64,000 nucleotides of DNA from Nisaea sp. (GCF_034670185.1 NZ_JAXMNY010000004.1:62001-126000); one strand, 5' to 3'. Shown: positions 54,859 to 63,406, counted from the first letter of the stretch. A program made the numbers and translations. Notes: generated by a model not told the origin, from the sequence alone.

Positions 54859-54878
54859 ATCATGATGTACACCATGAT
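54859..54878. promoter_or_regulatory. 20-bp near-perfect palindrome, candidate operator
   Basis: ATCATGATGTACACCATGAT is symmetrical at 18 of 20 positions. It lies in the divergent region between the minus-strand amine module and the plus-strand hypothetical gene. Size and symmetry fit the site of a dimeric repressor or activator. No regulator gene is found in the module. Confidence 0.5.
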
Positions 54879-54913
54879 GAATGATGTGCTCAGATTCGAT
54901 GGAAGTCAACACT

Positions 54914-55423
54914 ATGATGCAAGATGTGGCGCTGGGCGTGACAACGACGATCACGCAGGCAGATATCCCGTTCCTTCGTGCCGCGGGGCGTTTGGGTGAA
55001 TATGCCGTTGTCTACCGTGCATACCGTCAGCAACAGGGCGGGGGGTTTGGCGACCAGGAAAAGCACCCGTATGCGTGGGGTGTGCTGGCTTACGTCGATA
55101 CCGAACTTGCGCGCGTATACAGCGCCCGTGGCTTGCCGAGGGAATGGACGGATCTCACACGGCTCGAGAAATGGATGCGTGAGCAAGGATTCTGGTATTG
55201 GTGGATGAGGAATGACCTTGAGCCGCTCTCTGCTGACACAACGGAGGAAGAAGCCGAGTTCACCGAAGAGCGGCCGGCAGTCCTGCCGGACGTGCGCGAT
55301 CCGGCCAGCTATGACGGGGCGCTCGTAGCATCGACCGAAGCGGCCGAGACGATCTCTTCCCCTGCAAGTGAGATTTCTGTACCCGCGGGGCAATACGCTC
55401 AGATTCGCGAGTCCTCGGACTGA
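54914..55423 (+). CDS. Hypothetical protein, about 169 aa
   Basis: No family is recognised. The N-terminal 100 residues look folded (RAAGRLGEYAVVYRAYRQQ, WGVLAYVDTELARVYSARG, WMREQGFWYWWMRNDLEPL) and the rest is acidic and probably disordered. There is no signal peptide. The ATG at 54914 has GGAAG eight bases upstream; an in-frame ATG at 54881 overlaps the candidate operator region. It diverges from the amine module. Confidence 0.65.
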   Translation: MMQDVALGVTTTITQADIPFLRAAGRLGEYAVVYRAYRQQQGGGFGDQEKHPYAWGVLAYVDTELARVYSARGLPREWTDLTRLEKWMREQGFWYWWMRNDLEPLSADTTEEEAEFTEERPAVLPDVRDPASYDGALVASTEAAETISSPASEISVPAGQYAQIRESSD

Positions 55424-55489
55424 TCCGACACGAAGCATACGTTCCGGTGTTTTCAGGTGAAGTTTTGCTAGGGGGATACTGCCTGGCAG

Positions 55490-55930
55490 ATGACTGTCGT
55501 CGTGATGTAGGTAGCTGACATGAAAGTATGGGCGCATCAGACATATCGGGGCCAATGCGTCTCCAATCCTTGAGTTTTGCGAACATGTTCTCAATTTTGT
55601 GTGCGCTGACGATAGAGCGTGGTGTCGTACGGGATCGGGAATTTGCGGTTTGTCTTAGGTGGTATGGAGGCGACGATGTCGCGGTCGGCCAACCCCGCGC
55701 GGAACCAGTCGGCATCATAGCCCATGTCACCGAGCAAGGTTTTGGCGCTAAGGGTCGATAATCATCTGGCCGCACTTGCCGCCCTCGTCGGAAAAGGCCG
55801 CGAAGATCTTGTTGAACACGCCAAGGCGGCTCCCGCGGATGATCCGGTTGTAGATCGCCTTGTGCGGGCCATACATGGCCGGCGCTCTTGGTCCAGCCAT
55901 TTAACCCAGGCATATTGGCGCGTCGACAAG
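55490..55930 (-). pseudogene. IS5-family transposase remnant with internal deletion and frameshifts
   Basis: Read on the minus strand, the segment 55930-55750 encodes pieces like YGPHKAIYNRI and GVFNKIFAAFSDEGGKCGQMIID in one frame. From about 55755 down, in other frames, come LLGDMGYDADWFRAGLADRDI and the HKIENMFAKLKDWRRI C-terminal region with AHTFMSA. The middle of the transposase between MIID and LLGD is missing, stops interrupt the rest and both termini are lost. It is a dead IS5-type (IS427-like) element. No terminal inverted repeats were found by eye. Confidence 0.75.
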
Positions 55931-56117
55931 TGAGGGCTCATACGGAGTCGGCTGATGAAGAGATAGTCGTCAGGACTGGTCTATCCATGCGGCCAATGCG
56001 TTCCGGGTTGTCCTGTCATCTCGAACTGGACCGGACGTGAGACCCTCTATTGAACGACTGTCGTGCGCTAGAGAATACGGCCGTCGGAAAAAATATCATG
56101 CGCCCCGCATCGACTGT
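55931..56117. other. Non-coding spacer between the IS remnant and repeat copy B
   Basis: Together with the IS remnant and the repeat this fills a gene-free stretch of about 920 bases (55424-56346). I see no gene or clear regulatory site in this part. Confidence 0.35.
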
Positions 56118-56251
56118 CCGCTTCCCACCCGGCAGGGCCTGACGGCCTATTCGGCCGCCAGCACCTGGAGAGGTCACTCCGGGTTTGACACCGCAGACCA
56201 GCTTCTCACGATTTCGGACGGCGGGCGCTGAAGAAGCCGGACGGGAATCAG
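56118..56251 (+). repeat. 134-bp direct repeat, copy B
   Basis: This is an ungapped match to copy A at 40499-40632, same orientation, about eight mismatches. The RRALKKPDG codons are kept, but the lysine and stop codons at the end have become AAT CAG. It lies 16 kb from copy A, and the two flank the whole amine/TRAP module and the IS remnant. Confidence 0.8.
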
Positions 56252-56346
56252 CCGCGCTTAACGAGATTTTACACTGCATTCCCGACGGATTTCCCGTCGC
56301 GGGCCGTTCTTGTTCCAAGACACCGTTTCCGGGATCGGAATTTCCC

Positions 56347-56967
56347 ATGACCACGCACGCCATCTTGCCTCCCCACCTTCTCGGCCCCCGCCTTCTGCTG
56401 CTACGCATTGCCGCCGGCCTGATCGGCATGCTGATCGCCTTCGCCGCCGGCGAGGCCCTGTCCGCCTCCTGGAAAAATCCGGACAGGCATGATCGCGGCA
56501 ATTACCCCGACAGCTATTGCCGGACCTATTACAAGAACAAGAATGTGCACCATCGCGGGTCGGGGCATTACGAGATCGTGCGCGGCAAATGCCACTGGGT
56601 CACGTCCCGGAAGCAAACGCGCACCGTCTATAAGGTCGTGCCCGTATACCCGGCAACACCCCCGAAAGTGATCCGGGTGCCGGCCTATGTGCCCGTGCCT
56701 GTCCCCACTCCGACACCAGTCACGACAGCCCATTGCCGCGAGTATCAGGACACGATCAGCATCGGCGGTTCTGCGGTTCCGGCCTATGGCACGGCCTGCC
56801 TTCAGCCTGACGGCGCATGGCAGCAGCAGGCAGGCAAGACACCCGCGTCGGGCGATTATTGCCGGGAGTTCCGGCGCAGCGTCGCGGTCGGCAATGGCAA
56901 CCGGCAACAGGTCGGCACAGCCTGCCTGCGGCCCGGCGATGTCTGGGAGATCGTCGCGGTTCACTGA
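56347..56967 (+). CDS. Secreted or membrane-anchored protein with two tandem CREY domains
   Basis: The 206-residue protein has a hydrophobic N-terminal segment (LLLLRIAAGLIGMLIAFAAG), a tyrosine/histidine-rich part, a proline/valine-rich linker and two copies of a domain of about 33 residues. These are HCREYQDTISIGG...GTACLQPDGAW and YCREFRRSVAVGN...GTACLRPGDVW. Similar modules occur at the C-terminus of surface-antigen-like proteins with glycine zippers. Each copy has two cysteines that could form a disulfide. No function is assigned. The ATG at 56347 lies 95 bases after repeat B. Confidence 0.75.
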   Translation: MTTHAILPPHLLGPRLLLLRIAAGLIGMLIAFAAGEALSASWKNPDRHDRGNYPDSYCRTYYKNKNVHHRGSGHYEIVRGKCHWVTSRKQTRTVYKVVPVYPATPPKVIRVPAYVPVPVPTPTPVTTAHCREYQDTISIGGSAVPAYGTACLQPDGAWQQQAGKTPASGDYCREFRRSVAVGNGNRQQVGTACLRPGDVWEIVAVH

Positions 56968-57095
56968 TCTGGTCGGGAAGCACCGCCGGAAAGGCACCCG
57001 TTCCGGCCGTGCCCTTCCCCAAGCGCGGGAAAAGGGTCTAGGCTTTCTCCCGACAGGCTGCCCCTCGGGGTGGCCTGACACAGGGAGGAACGCTG

Positions 57096-58058
57096 GTGAT
57101 CAGTAAAGAAGCAGCCGAACAGGCTGCCTACGAGATCATGTTCAAGGCCGGGATCGATATTCCGGAGGATTATCTCGCAGGCATCAAGGGGATGGCCGCG
57201 GCCGAGGACGGGGATCTTTCCTCCTTCGTGCTGGAAGCCATGCTGGAAAATTACCAGGCCGCGTCGGAAGACCGCCGGCCGATGTGCGCCGATACCGGCG
57301 TGCCGCGCTATTACGTGAAGGCGGGGAACGAGGCGAAGATCGAGGGCGGTTTTATCGCGCTTGAACAGGCGCTGCGCTCCGCCACCGCCCGGGCCACGCA
57401 CGACATTCCGCTCCGCCCGAACCGGGTGCATCCGCTCTGGCGGACGGACCACAACAACAATATCGGCATCAACGCGCCCGAAATCGAATACAGCTTCGAG
57501 CCGGACGCGGACTGGGTCGACATCACCACCGTGCACAAGGGCGGGCTGTTCGGCACCGATTACCGGATGCTGTTTCCGGGCGACGGGATCGACGGCATCA
57601 AGCGCTTCTTCCTCGACGGCATGATCGCTTTCGGCAAACGGGGCCTGGCCTGTCAGCCCGCGATTGTCGGCATCGGGCTTGGCGGCTCGAAGGATACCTG
57701 CATGGTGCTCGGCAAACAGGCCGCCTGCCTGCGCATTGTCGGCGACCGCAACCCGGACCCCGAAATCGCCGCGCTGGAGCTGGAGCTGATGGAGCTCGGC
57801 AATTCCATCGGCATGGGCGCCATGGGTTTCGTCGGCAAGAGCATGGTGGTCGATTGCCATATCGAGGCCGGCTTCACGCATACAGGCGGCATGCCGATGA
57901 GCCTGCACGCCTTCTGCCTCTCCTCGCGCCGCGCCACAATGCGGCTTCATGCCGACGGACGGGCGGAATTCCGCACCGATCCAAACTGGTTCACCCCCTA
58001 TATGCGACGGGAGACGGTCTCATGGGAAAAGCCCCAGAGCGCAAGACAGTCCGCCTGA
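57096..58058 (+). CDS. Class I fumarate hydratase-type alpha subunit
   Basis: This 320-residue protein corresponds to the N-terminal half of class I fumarase, or to the alpha subunit of two-subunit fumarase or tartrate dehydratase. Cysteines in MCADTG and KDTCMVLGKQAACL are placed to bind the 4Fe-4S cluster. The GTG at 57096 follows AGGGAGGA. It overlaps the beta subunit gene. The complex hydrates fumarate to malate; tartrate or another hydroxy acid cannot be excluded. Confidence 0.88.
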   Translation: MISKEAAEQAAYEIMFKAGIDIPEDYLAGIKGMAAAEDGDLSSFVLEAMLENYQAASEDRRPMCADTGVPRYYVKAGNEAKIEGGFIALEQALRSATARATHDIPLRPNRVHPLWRTDHNNNIGINAPEIEYSFEPDADWVDITTVHKGGLFGTDYRMLFPGDGIDGIKRFFLDGMIAFGKRGLACQPAIVGIGLGGSKDTCMVLGKQAACLRIVGDRNPDPEIAALELELMELGNSIGMGAMGFVGKSMVVDCHIEAGFTHTGGMPMSLHAFCLSSRRATMRLHADGRAEFRTDPNWFTPYMRRETVSWEKPQSARQSA

Positions 58059-58699
58059 AGACACCCGTCACGGACGAGGCACTGGCCGCGCTGGAACTCG
58101 GCGACGTGGTCTATCTCGACGGGCTGATCTATACGGCCCGCGAGGGCGTCTACAAAAAGATCCTGGCAGATGGCGCCGCCCCGCCGGCCCCCTTCGCGGA
58201 GCTCGGCAACGTCAATTTCCACTGCTCCCCCGCCGCCGTGCAGCAGGAGGACGGCAGCCTGCACGTCAGCGCCGTCACCGCGACGGCCAGCTTCCGGTTC
58301 TCGAAATGGATGAAGGACTGGTTCAAGGCCTCCGGCGCCAAGATGGTGATCGGCAAGGGCGGCATGTCGGAAGAGGATTACAAAACCCTCTTCGTCCCCG
58401 CCGGCGCGGTCTACCTGACCACAGTCGGCTACGGCACCGGCGCCCTGCTCGGGCGCGGGATCAGACAGGTGAAGGCGGCGCACTGGCTCGACGAGCTCGG
58501 CATCGCCCAGGCCATGTGGGTGCTGGAAGTGGAAAAATTCGGCCCGCTGCTGGTCGAAAGCGACCATGCCGGGAACTCGCTGTTCGAACGGAACAACCGC
58601 GAGATCAATGCCGGGATCGACAAGCTCTATGAGGGGCTGAAGAAGCCGTCATTGCAAAGGTTCGGAGAGACGGATGATCGAGAGCAGGAGTTGATTTAG
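58022..58699 (+). CDS. Class I fumarate hydratase-type beta subunit
   Basis: This 225-residue protein matches the C-terminal half of class I fumarases: LGDVVYLDGLIYTAREGVYK at the start, then the GKGGMSEEDY and FGPLLVESDHAGNSLFE blocks. The common TARDxAH motif reads TAREGVY, a variant found in a subset of two-subunit enzymes. It begins 37 bases before the end of the alpha gene, in another frame, so the two are made together. Confidence 0.88.
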   Translation: MGKAPERKTVRLKTPVTDEALAALELGDVVYLDGLIYTAREGVYKKILADGAAPPAPFAELGNVNFHCSPAAVQQEDGSLHVSAVTATASFRFSKWMKDWFKASGAKMVIGKGGMSEEDYKTLFVPAGAVYLTTVGYGTGALLGRGIRQVKAAHWLDELGIAQAMWVLEVEKFGPLLVESDHAGNSLFERNNREINAGIDKLYEGLKKPSLQRFGETDDREQELI

Positions 58700-58805
58700 A
58701 GGGCTGGCACTACCGATTACCGAGGAACAGTCCCTTCATGGAAAACTAAATCCGTTTCCGGCAAACTCCCAAGAGATACCGGACTCAAATGTGCATATTT
58801 TCGAT

Positions 58806-60614
58806 TTAGGTTTTGCTGTTTGCGGCTGCAATCGCGACAAGGTTCCTAGGCTTAATCCGGCTGATTCGCAATGCCTTCAATCCTTCTTCCGCCTCTGCAC
58901 GACGATTTAGTTCTTCTAATACCTCTAAAGCCCACTTCTTTTCTGACTCGAGGTCATTATCCAGCAAATTGGCATCGTATCGACCTTCTAATGAATACTT
59001 AATGTATCGCCAGTTCTCATGCGCCGACCCTAGCCAGGCATCAACAAATTCTCGCGGAGGAACTCCATGCAACAAGGGAATCCTAGAATACGGGTTTGGC
59101 CCATTATTGGTCGGTGATACAGCTTCAAAAAATGCCTTGCCGTCCTCCTTAATCAACTTAACGAGGCCGCCTAATATTTTGGGAAGCTCCTTCCGAAAAG
59201 CTTTCTCTTGAGCTAAAATTAAATGTTTACGGACTCTATTAAAAGCTTCCCTACCTTCGTCTGAAACCCAATAAATAAACCCACCGTACGATTCATAAAA
59301 TTCCTCTTGCCAACGCCAGTCAACATCACGAGGCGGCATAGAGGATCTTATCAACAAATCATCAATATAAACTTTACAATCCGCTTCAATCTTTTTTGAA
59401 TTTGACTTGATAACACCGATCTCAGCCATCCTTAAACGCAAACAACACATATGAAGAATTTCACCGGGCACTGTAATTTCTCTATTTTTGAATTGATTCT
59501 CAATTTTATTGATAGCATCTTCCACAACATCATCAGCTAATTCATCAAAGTTATAGATAACTTTCCACGCAGGAACTTCACTAAGCTTCATAAAGTAATG
59601 GGAGTTATCAATAGAATTTCGAATTTCTTCTTTCTGATAACTACCTTCTATCAACATCGAAATCAGAACCTCATCGCTGAGGATTCCTCCTTCGAGGTCG
59701 ATAGATGAGTACTTTTCATCGGCTTCAACTATGGGGGGTTTCCGCAACTCATCACCAGACTTGTTGCGGCTGCTCATCATAAAGCTGACGCTAGATCCTT
59801 GACGATTGCAGAGATCGTCTTTCGACAAATTTGCAGAGCGGACTTCTGCAGCGAAAGCTGAAAAACTCTGTACGAGCTCATCCATAGCCGCCGAATGCGC
59901 CCGCTGGTTCTGCGTCAACGCACCGAACAAACGGACGACATCCTCAACTATATGCCGCAATACGCGAAGAGATTTCACACCAGAAGATAAAAATACATTT
60001 CTTATACTACATTTGTGACAGTCAACGAATTTTCTTTCTACTGCATTATCAATTTGACTAATAAATTTTTCTAACGCCATATCTATATTTGGTTGAGCAT
60101 GAATAGTTTGACCAAATATTTTTTCTTTCATTTCTCCAAATTTTTCAGTTATTTTTCTATCGTGAGCAATTACAATAACTCTAAATCCAAGCTGCTCAAC
60201 ATAATTATTTATTCCACCCAACAAATTTTTTAGCTCAATATCACTTCTTTCCAAATCGTCAAATACAATCGTTTTATTTGGTTTAAGGTTTCTTTTGAAT
60301 ATCGCATTAAATATACTTGGAGTCCCCCCCGCCAATGCCCATGGACCTTGCATACTTGCAATAACATTACTAGTTTCTTGGATAATTTTTCCTATTTTAT
60401 CTGTCTTTGGTGCGCTGGCCGCAAAAACTTCTGCATGCAATTGGTCAACTGTTTGCACTCCAAATAAACTGACATAAAGCATTTTTTCTTCTGGAATACA
60501 TTGCTTAACTTGAAAAGTTTTTCCAACCCCCCATTCTCCGGTCACTAAAACAGCATAACCGGGCGCTTTAAGAGTCAAATAGTAACCCAAATACTCCTCA
60601 AGGTGCGTAGCCAT
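58806..60614 (-). CDS. KAP-type P-loop NTPase, candidate defence protein
   Basis: The 602-residue protein has a Walker A GEWGVGKT (residues 26-33), a Walker B VFDDLERSD (D119, D120) and a following sensor-like VIVIAHDRKI. These are the hallmarks of KAP/STAND-like P-loop NTPases. The C-terminal 350 residues are helical and charged, with CHKC and CCLR cysteine pairs, and match no domain I recognise. There are no clear membrane helices. The gene is strikingly AT-rich compared with everything around it and stands alone, which points to horizontal transfer. Some KAP NTPases act in phage exclusion, so a defence role is plausible but unproven. The ATG at 60614 lacks a strong ribosome-binding site. 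Confidence 0.82.
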   Translation of the reverse strand: MATHLEEYLGYYLTLKAPGYAVLVTGEWGVGKTFQVKQCIPEEKMLYVSLFGVQTVDQLHAEVFAASAPKTDKIGKIIQETSNVIASMQGPWALAGGTPSIFNAIFKRNLKPNKTIVFDDLERSDIELKNLLGGINNYVEQLGFRVIVIAHDRKITEKFGEMKEKIFGQTIHAQPNIDMALEKFISQIDNAVERKFVDCHKCSIRNVFLSSGVKSLRVLRHIVEDVVRLFGALTQNQRAHSAAMDELVQSFSAFAAEVRSANLSKDDLCNRQGSSVSFMMSSRNKSGDELRKPPIVEADEKYSSIDLEGGILSDEVLISMLIEGSYQKEEIRNSIDNSHYFMKLSEVPAWKVIYNFDELADDVVEDAINKIENQFKNREITVPGEILHMCCLRLRMAEIGVIKSNSKKIEADCKVYIDDLLIRSSMPPRDVDWRWQEEFYESYGGFIYWVSDEGREAFNRVRKHLILAQEKAFRKELPKILGGLVKLIKEDGKAFFEAVSPTNNGPNPYSRIPLLHGVPPREFVDAWLGSAHENWRYIKYSLEGRYDANLLDNDLESEKKWALEVLEELNRRAEAEEGLKALRISRIKPRNLVAIAAANSKT

Positions 60615-60662
60615 TACAAATCTTACTCATACCTGTTCCTAACATGGGTATTTATAATCTTC

Positions 60663-60885
60663 GAATTAAGGGGACACACGACTTAATTGCTCGGCGAAAG
60701 CTTAACGTGTCCAAACCCTCCCCGTCATCCCCATGAAAATGGGGATGACGGTGGCGGGGATGCGCCGGGGTGGCGGCGATGGGTTTGCTATTGGCTTCAG
60801 AGTGGAGGCGCCGTTTCCCCCCAGGAATTAAGGGGACACACACCCTAATTGCTCACCGCAAGCGTATCGCGTGCAAACCCATCGC
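60663..60885. repeat. Two REP-like units with GAATTAAGGGGACACA heads
   Basis: Copies at 60663-60722 and 60825-60883 share about 45 of 56 bases. Each has an AATTAAG...CTTAATT-type inverted repeat around GGGGACACAC. GCGATGGGTTTGC (60776) is also inverted at 60873. The head motif resembles those near RAYT/Y1 transposases, but no such gene is in the window. Confidence 0.6.
60722..60751. repeat. Perfect 13-bp hairpin with GAAA loop
   Basis: CCGTCATCCCCAT and ATGGGGATGACGG form a perfect stem around GAAA, between the two REP-like units. The same CGTCATCCCC start occurs in the larger palindrome at 62982-63064, so this is probably a short member of one dispersed palindrome family. Confidence 0.6.
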
Positions 60886-61042
60886 CGTTTCCCCCCAGCC
60901 GCCTCCCTGCCGCGCCCCCTGCCGCGCCGCTGTGCCACCGCTGCAAAAGCGGCTTCCCGGTCTCCGTTCGCGAGGCTAATCTTCCAACAATCAAATGCAC
61001 TGCGTCTCACGGCGCACCGCCCCTTCTTCCGGGAGCTATCGG

Positions 61043-61882
61043 ATGAAATCAGCTTCTCTGCCGGCTCTCGTATTCTGCCTGTTCCTGCTCGCCCCGCCCC
61101 CGGCAAAAGCGGAGCCGTGCGCCGCCTGTGCCGGTCTCGACGGGTTCGTGCCGCCGGATACGATTGACGCGGATCTCTACCTGATGGTCGGCAAGGCCAA
61201 GCGCAGCGACAAGGTCCGCAGCGTCGAGATCCAGGAGGCGCGCGGTGTGGTCAAGACCGGGCTGAAACCGGCCTTCCCCGGTGAGCTCAGCTGTCCCGGG
61301 ATCGATACCGAGGGGTGGGCGATCAATTATACCGGCAAGCGCCCGTGGCCGGCCCGGCACAAGGGCGTCGATATCCCGCAGCCGCGCGGCACGCCGATCC
61401 GTGCCATCGCCGACGGCACGGTGATCGCGGTGTTCGAGAATGACGGCAATCGCAAGGGCATCGAGATCGCCCTGCGCCACACGCCGGAGCAGACCGGGCT
61501 GCCGTTCTGGACCTATTCGCAATACACCCACCTGACCGAAATGCCGGCGCTCGCCATCGGCGATGCCGTGCGTATGGGCGCGGAGATCGGGAAAACCGGC
61601 AATTCGGGCAAGATGGGCCGGAACATCCGGCGCGACGCACTGCATTTCGCCGTGCTGTTCAGCGAAGCGCCGTCCTGGAGCAATGACGGAAGGGTGTTCG
61701 TGCCCGCCGACGGCTTCTTCATGGACCCGGTCGCCTTCTACCGGACCGAGGGGCCGTATGTTTCGGCAGAGCTCGCCCAACTGCCGTCATCGGACAAATC
61801 CGTGCCGGTGGCGTATCTGAAGACGGACGGCACCGTGGTGCCGGCCGATGCCAGGCGGATCTGGCCATATCCCTGTAAATAG
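61043..61882 (+). CDS. M23-like peptidase-fold protein, periplasmic
   Basis: This 279-residue precursor has a signal peptide (MKSASLPALVFCLFLLAPPPAKA) and an M23/LytM fold. HKGVD supplies the first metal ligands, but the expected H-x-H near the end reads ALH, so the first histidine, a catalytic one in active LytM proteins, is missing. It may be an inactive, regulatory member like EnvC. The ATG at 61043 is preferred because it starts the signal peptide; the frame is open to 60995. Confidence 0.82.
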   Translation: MKSASLPALVFCLFLLAPPPAKAEPCAACAGLDGFVPPDTIDADLYLMVGKAKRSDKVRSVEIQEARGVVKTGLKPAFPGELSCPGIDTEGWAINYTGKRPWPARHKGVDIPQPRGTPIRAIADGTVIAVFENDGNRKGIEIALRHTPEQTGLPFWTYSQYTHLTEMPALAIGDAVRMGAEIGKTGNSGKMGRNIRRDALHFAVLFSEAPSWSNDGRVFVPADGFFMDPVAFYRTEGPYVSAELAQLPSSDKSVPVAYLKTDGTVVPADARRIWPYPCK

Positions 61883-61908
61883 CGGGGCAAATAGCGGGAG
61901 GCCAGGCC

Positions 61909-62964
61909 CTACAACCCCTTCAGCAGCTCCGCGATATCGACCGTCCGGGCCTCCGCTGCCGCGCGTTTGACGGCGAGGATCACGGCGAGCGTTCTGGCGG
62001 CGTCCGCCGCGTCGATGACCGGCGGCTCGCTCCCGGCGATCACCTGCAGGAAATGGGCGAGCTGGTTGTCGTAGGTCTGGGTGCCGTCGAGGGGCAGGGT
62101 CTCGCGGGTGAGGTCGGCCTGCCAGTCGCCGCCGTCCGGCCCGTGGTGCCAGTATTCCATTGTCGGCACTTCCAGCGCGCCGTCGCGGCCGCCGATGAAG
62201 AGGTAGTTTTCCGGCTGATGCGGGAAGTAGAGCGCCTGCCCGGAGGTGCGCTCCCAGCTATAGGGGGAGGCGACGGCGTCCGTGATGGTGAAGCTGCCGA
62301 GCACGCCGCTGTCGAATTCGAAGGACACGCTGGCGGTGTCCTCGACAGCGAGGTCGCGCACGCCGTTCGAGACAAAGGCGCTGACCCGGCGAATCTCGCC
62401 GAGGATGAAGCGCAGGCAGTCGACATCGTGGATCAGGTTGATCAGCAGTGTGCCGCCGCCCGGCTCGCGCCGCCAGGCAACGTCGAAATAGCGGTCGGGC
62501 TTGTCCATCCAGGCCATGCCGCTCACCGTCACGATCCGGCCGAGCCTGCCGCTTTGGACGACATGGCGGGCTTCCCTTATGTCCGGGCTGTGCCGGCGGT
62601 GATGACCGACGAGGATAGGGACGCCCGCAGCCTCGCTCGCCCGGGCTATCTCGAATGCATCGGGCAGGTCGGCCGCGACCGGTTTTTCCACCAGACTCGG
62701 GATACCGCGCTCGATACAGGCGAAGGCGGCGGATTTATGCAGGCCGGTCGGCAAGGCTACGATCGCCCCGTCCGGCCGGACCGCATCCAGCATGGTCTCG
62801 AGGTCGCCGAAATGCGGCACGCCGAGGCTCTCCGCAAATTCCCGCGCTTCAGGCGCCGGGTCGGCAATGCCCGCGATCTCCGCGCAGGGATGGCCGGCGA
62901 GCAGCTTGCAATGCTCCCGGCCGATCAGCCCCGCACCGGCAACCGCGATCCTGAATGTCTGCAT
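61909..62964 (-). CDS. Gfo/Idh/MocA-family oxidoreductase
   Basis: This 351-residue NAD(P)-dependent dehydrogenase has the Rossmann motif AGAGLIGREH at the N-terminus and the EKPVAADLPDA block with the catalytic lysine. The later GGGTLLINLIHDVDCLRFILGE has the histidine used in sugar or inositol dehydrogenases. Substrate unknown; sugars, inositols and related polyols are typical. No sugar transporter is nearby. A palindromic repeat lies just upstream of its start. Confidence 0.9.
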   Translation of the reverse strand: MQTFRIAVAGAGLIGREHCKLLAGHPCAEIAGIADPAPEAREFAESLGVPHFGDLETMLDAVRPDGAIVALPTGLHKSAAFACIERGIPSLVEKPVAADLPDAFEIARASEAAGVPILVGHHRRHSPDIREARHVVQSGRLGRIVTVSGMAWMDKPDRYFDVAWRREPGGGTLLINLIHDVDCLRFILGEIRRVSAFVSNGVRDLAVEDTASVSFEFDSGVLGSFTITDAVASPYSWERTSGQALYFPHQPENYLFIGGRDGALEVPTMEYWHHGPDGGDWQADLTRETLPLDGTQTYDNQLAHFLQVIAGSEPPVIDAADAARTLAVILAVKRAAAEARTVDIAELLKGL

Positions 62965-62981
62965 CGGCTTCCCTTATCCGT

Positions 62982-63064
62982 CGTCATCCCCATGCAAATG
63001 GGGACCCAGGGATGGCGGACTGCGCTCCACGCTCCCTGGGTCCCCACTTTCGCGGGAATGACGG
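62982..63064. repeat. REP-like long palindrome
   Basis: CGTCATCCCC...GGGGACCCAGGGA and the inverted TCCCTGGGTCCCC...GGGAATGACG arms form an interrupted palindrome of 83 bases between two minus-strand genes. This type of element is common and dispersed in many proteobacterial genomes. Confidence 0.65.
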
Positions 63065-63109
63065 CCGAGAAAGCGGGAGGAAGAGCGAATCGCGCGGGAT
63101 GCGAGGGTG

Positions 63110-63406
63110 TTAGCCCTGCAGGGCCTTGTCCCAGATCGTCTTGCGCCACGGGGTCACGATAACGGCTTCGAACACGCCGTTCAGGGCGAACGGATCGTTT
63201 TTCGCGAAATCTTCCGCCACGGCGCGGTCCTCGGTGTCGAGGATCAACAGGCTGCCGTCCATGGCCTCGTCAGGGCCGCCGAGGGTGGCGCCGCCGGCGA
63301 TGATCAGGTCCATCTTGGACTTCAGATACTCGACATGGGCCGGGCGGTGTTCGACGCGCTTGTCGAGGGCGCCGGGCTTGTCCCGGGCGATGATGGCGTA
63401 AGGCAT
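63110..63406 (-). CDS. YciI-family protein
   Basis: This 98-residue single-domain protein with a ferredoxin-like fold begins MPYAIIARDKPGALDKR and has the conserved HRPAHVEYL histidine and the DPFALNGVFEAVIVTPW block. YciI proteins are small and may act as hydrolases or isomerases; function here is unknown. It lies between the prephenate dehydratase and oxidoreductase genes on the same strand. Confidence 0.9.
   Translation of the reverse strand: MPYAIIARDKPGALDKRVEHRPAHVEYLKSKMDLIIAGGATLGGPDEAMDGSLLILDTEDRAVAEDFAKNDPFALNGVFEAVIVTPWRKTIWDKALQG

Noticed and set aside
55260..55913. 217-codon minus-strand frame as an intact gene
   Set aside because: It joins fragments of a decayed IS5 transposase in the wrong frame with sequence antisense to the end of the upstream hypothetical gene.
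60663..60885. Repeats as a possible CRISPR array
   Set aside because: There are only two imperfect copies about 160 bases apart, with a hairpin between them and no cas genes.
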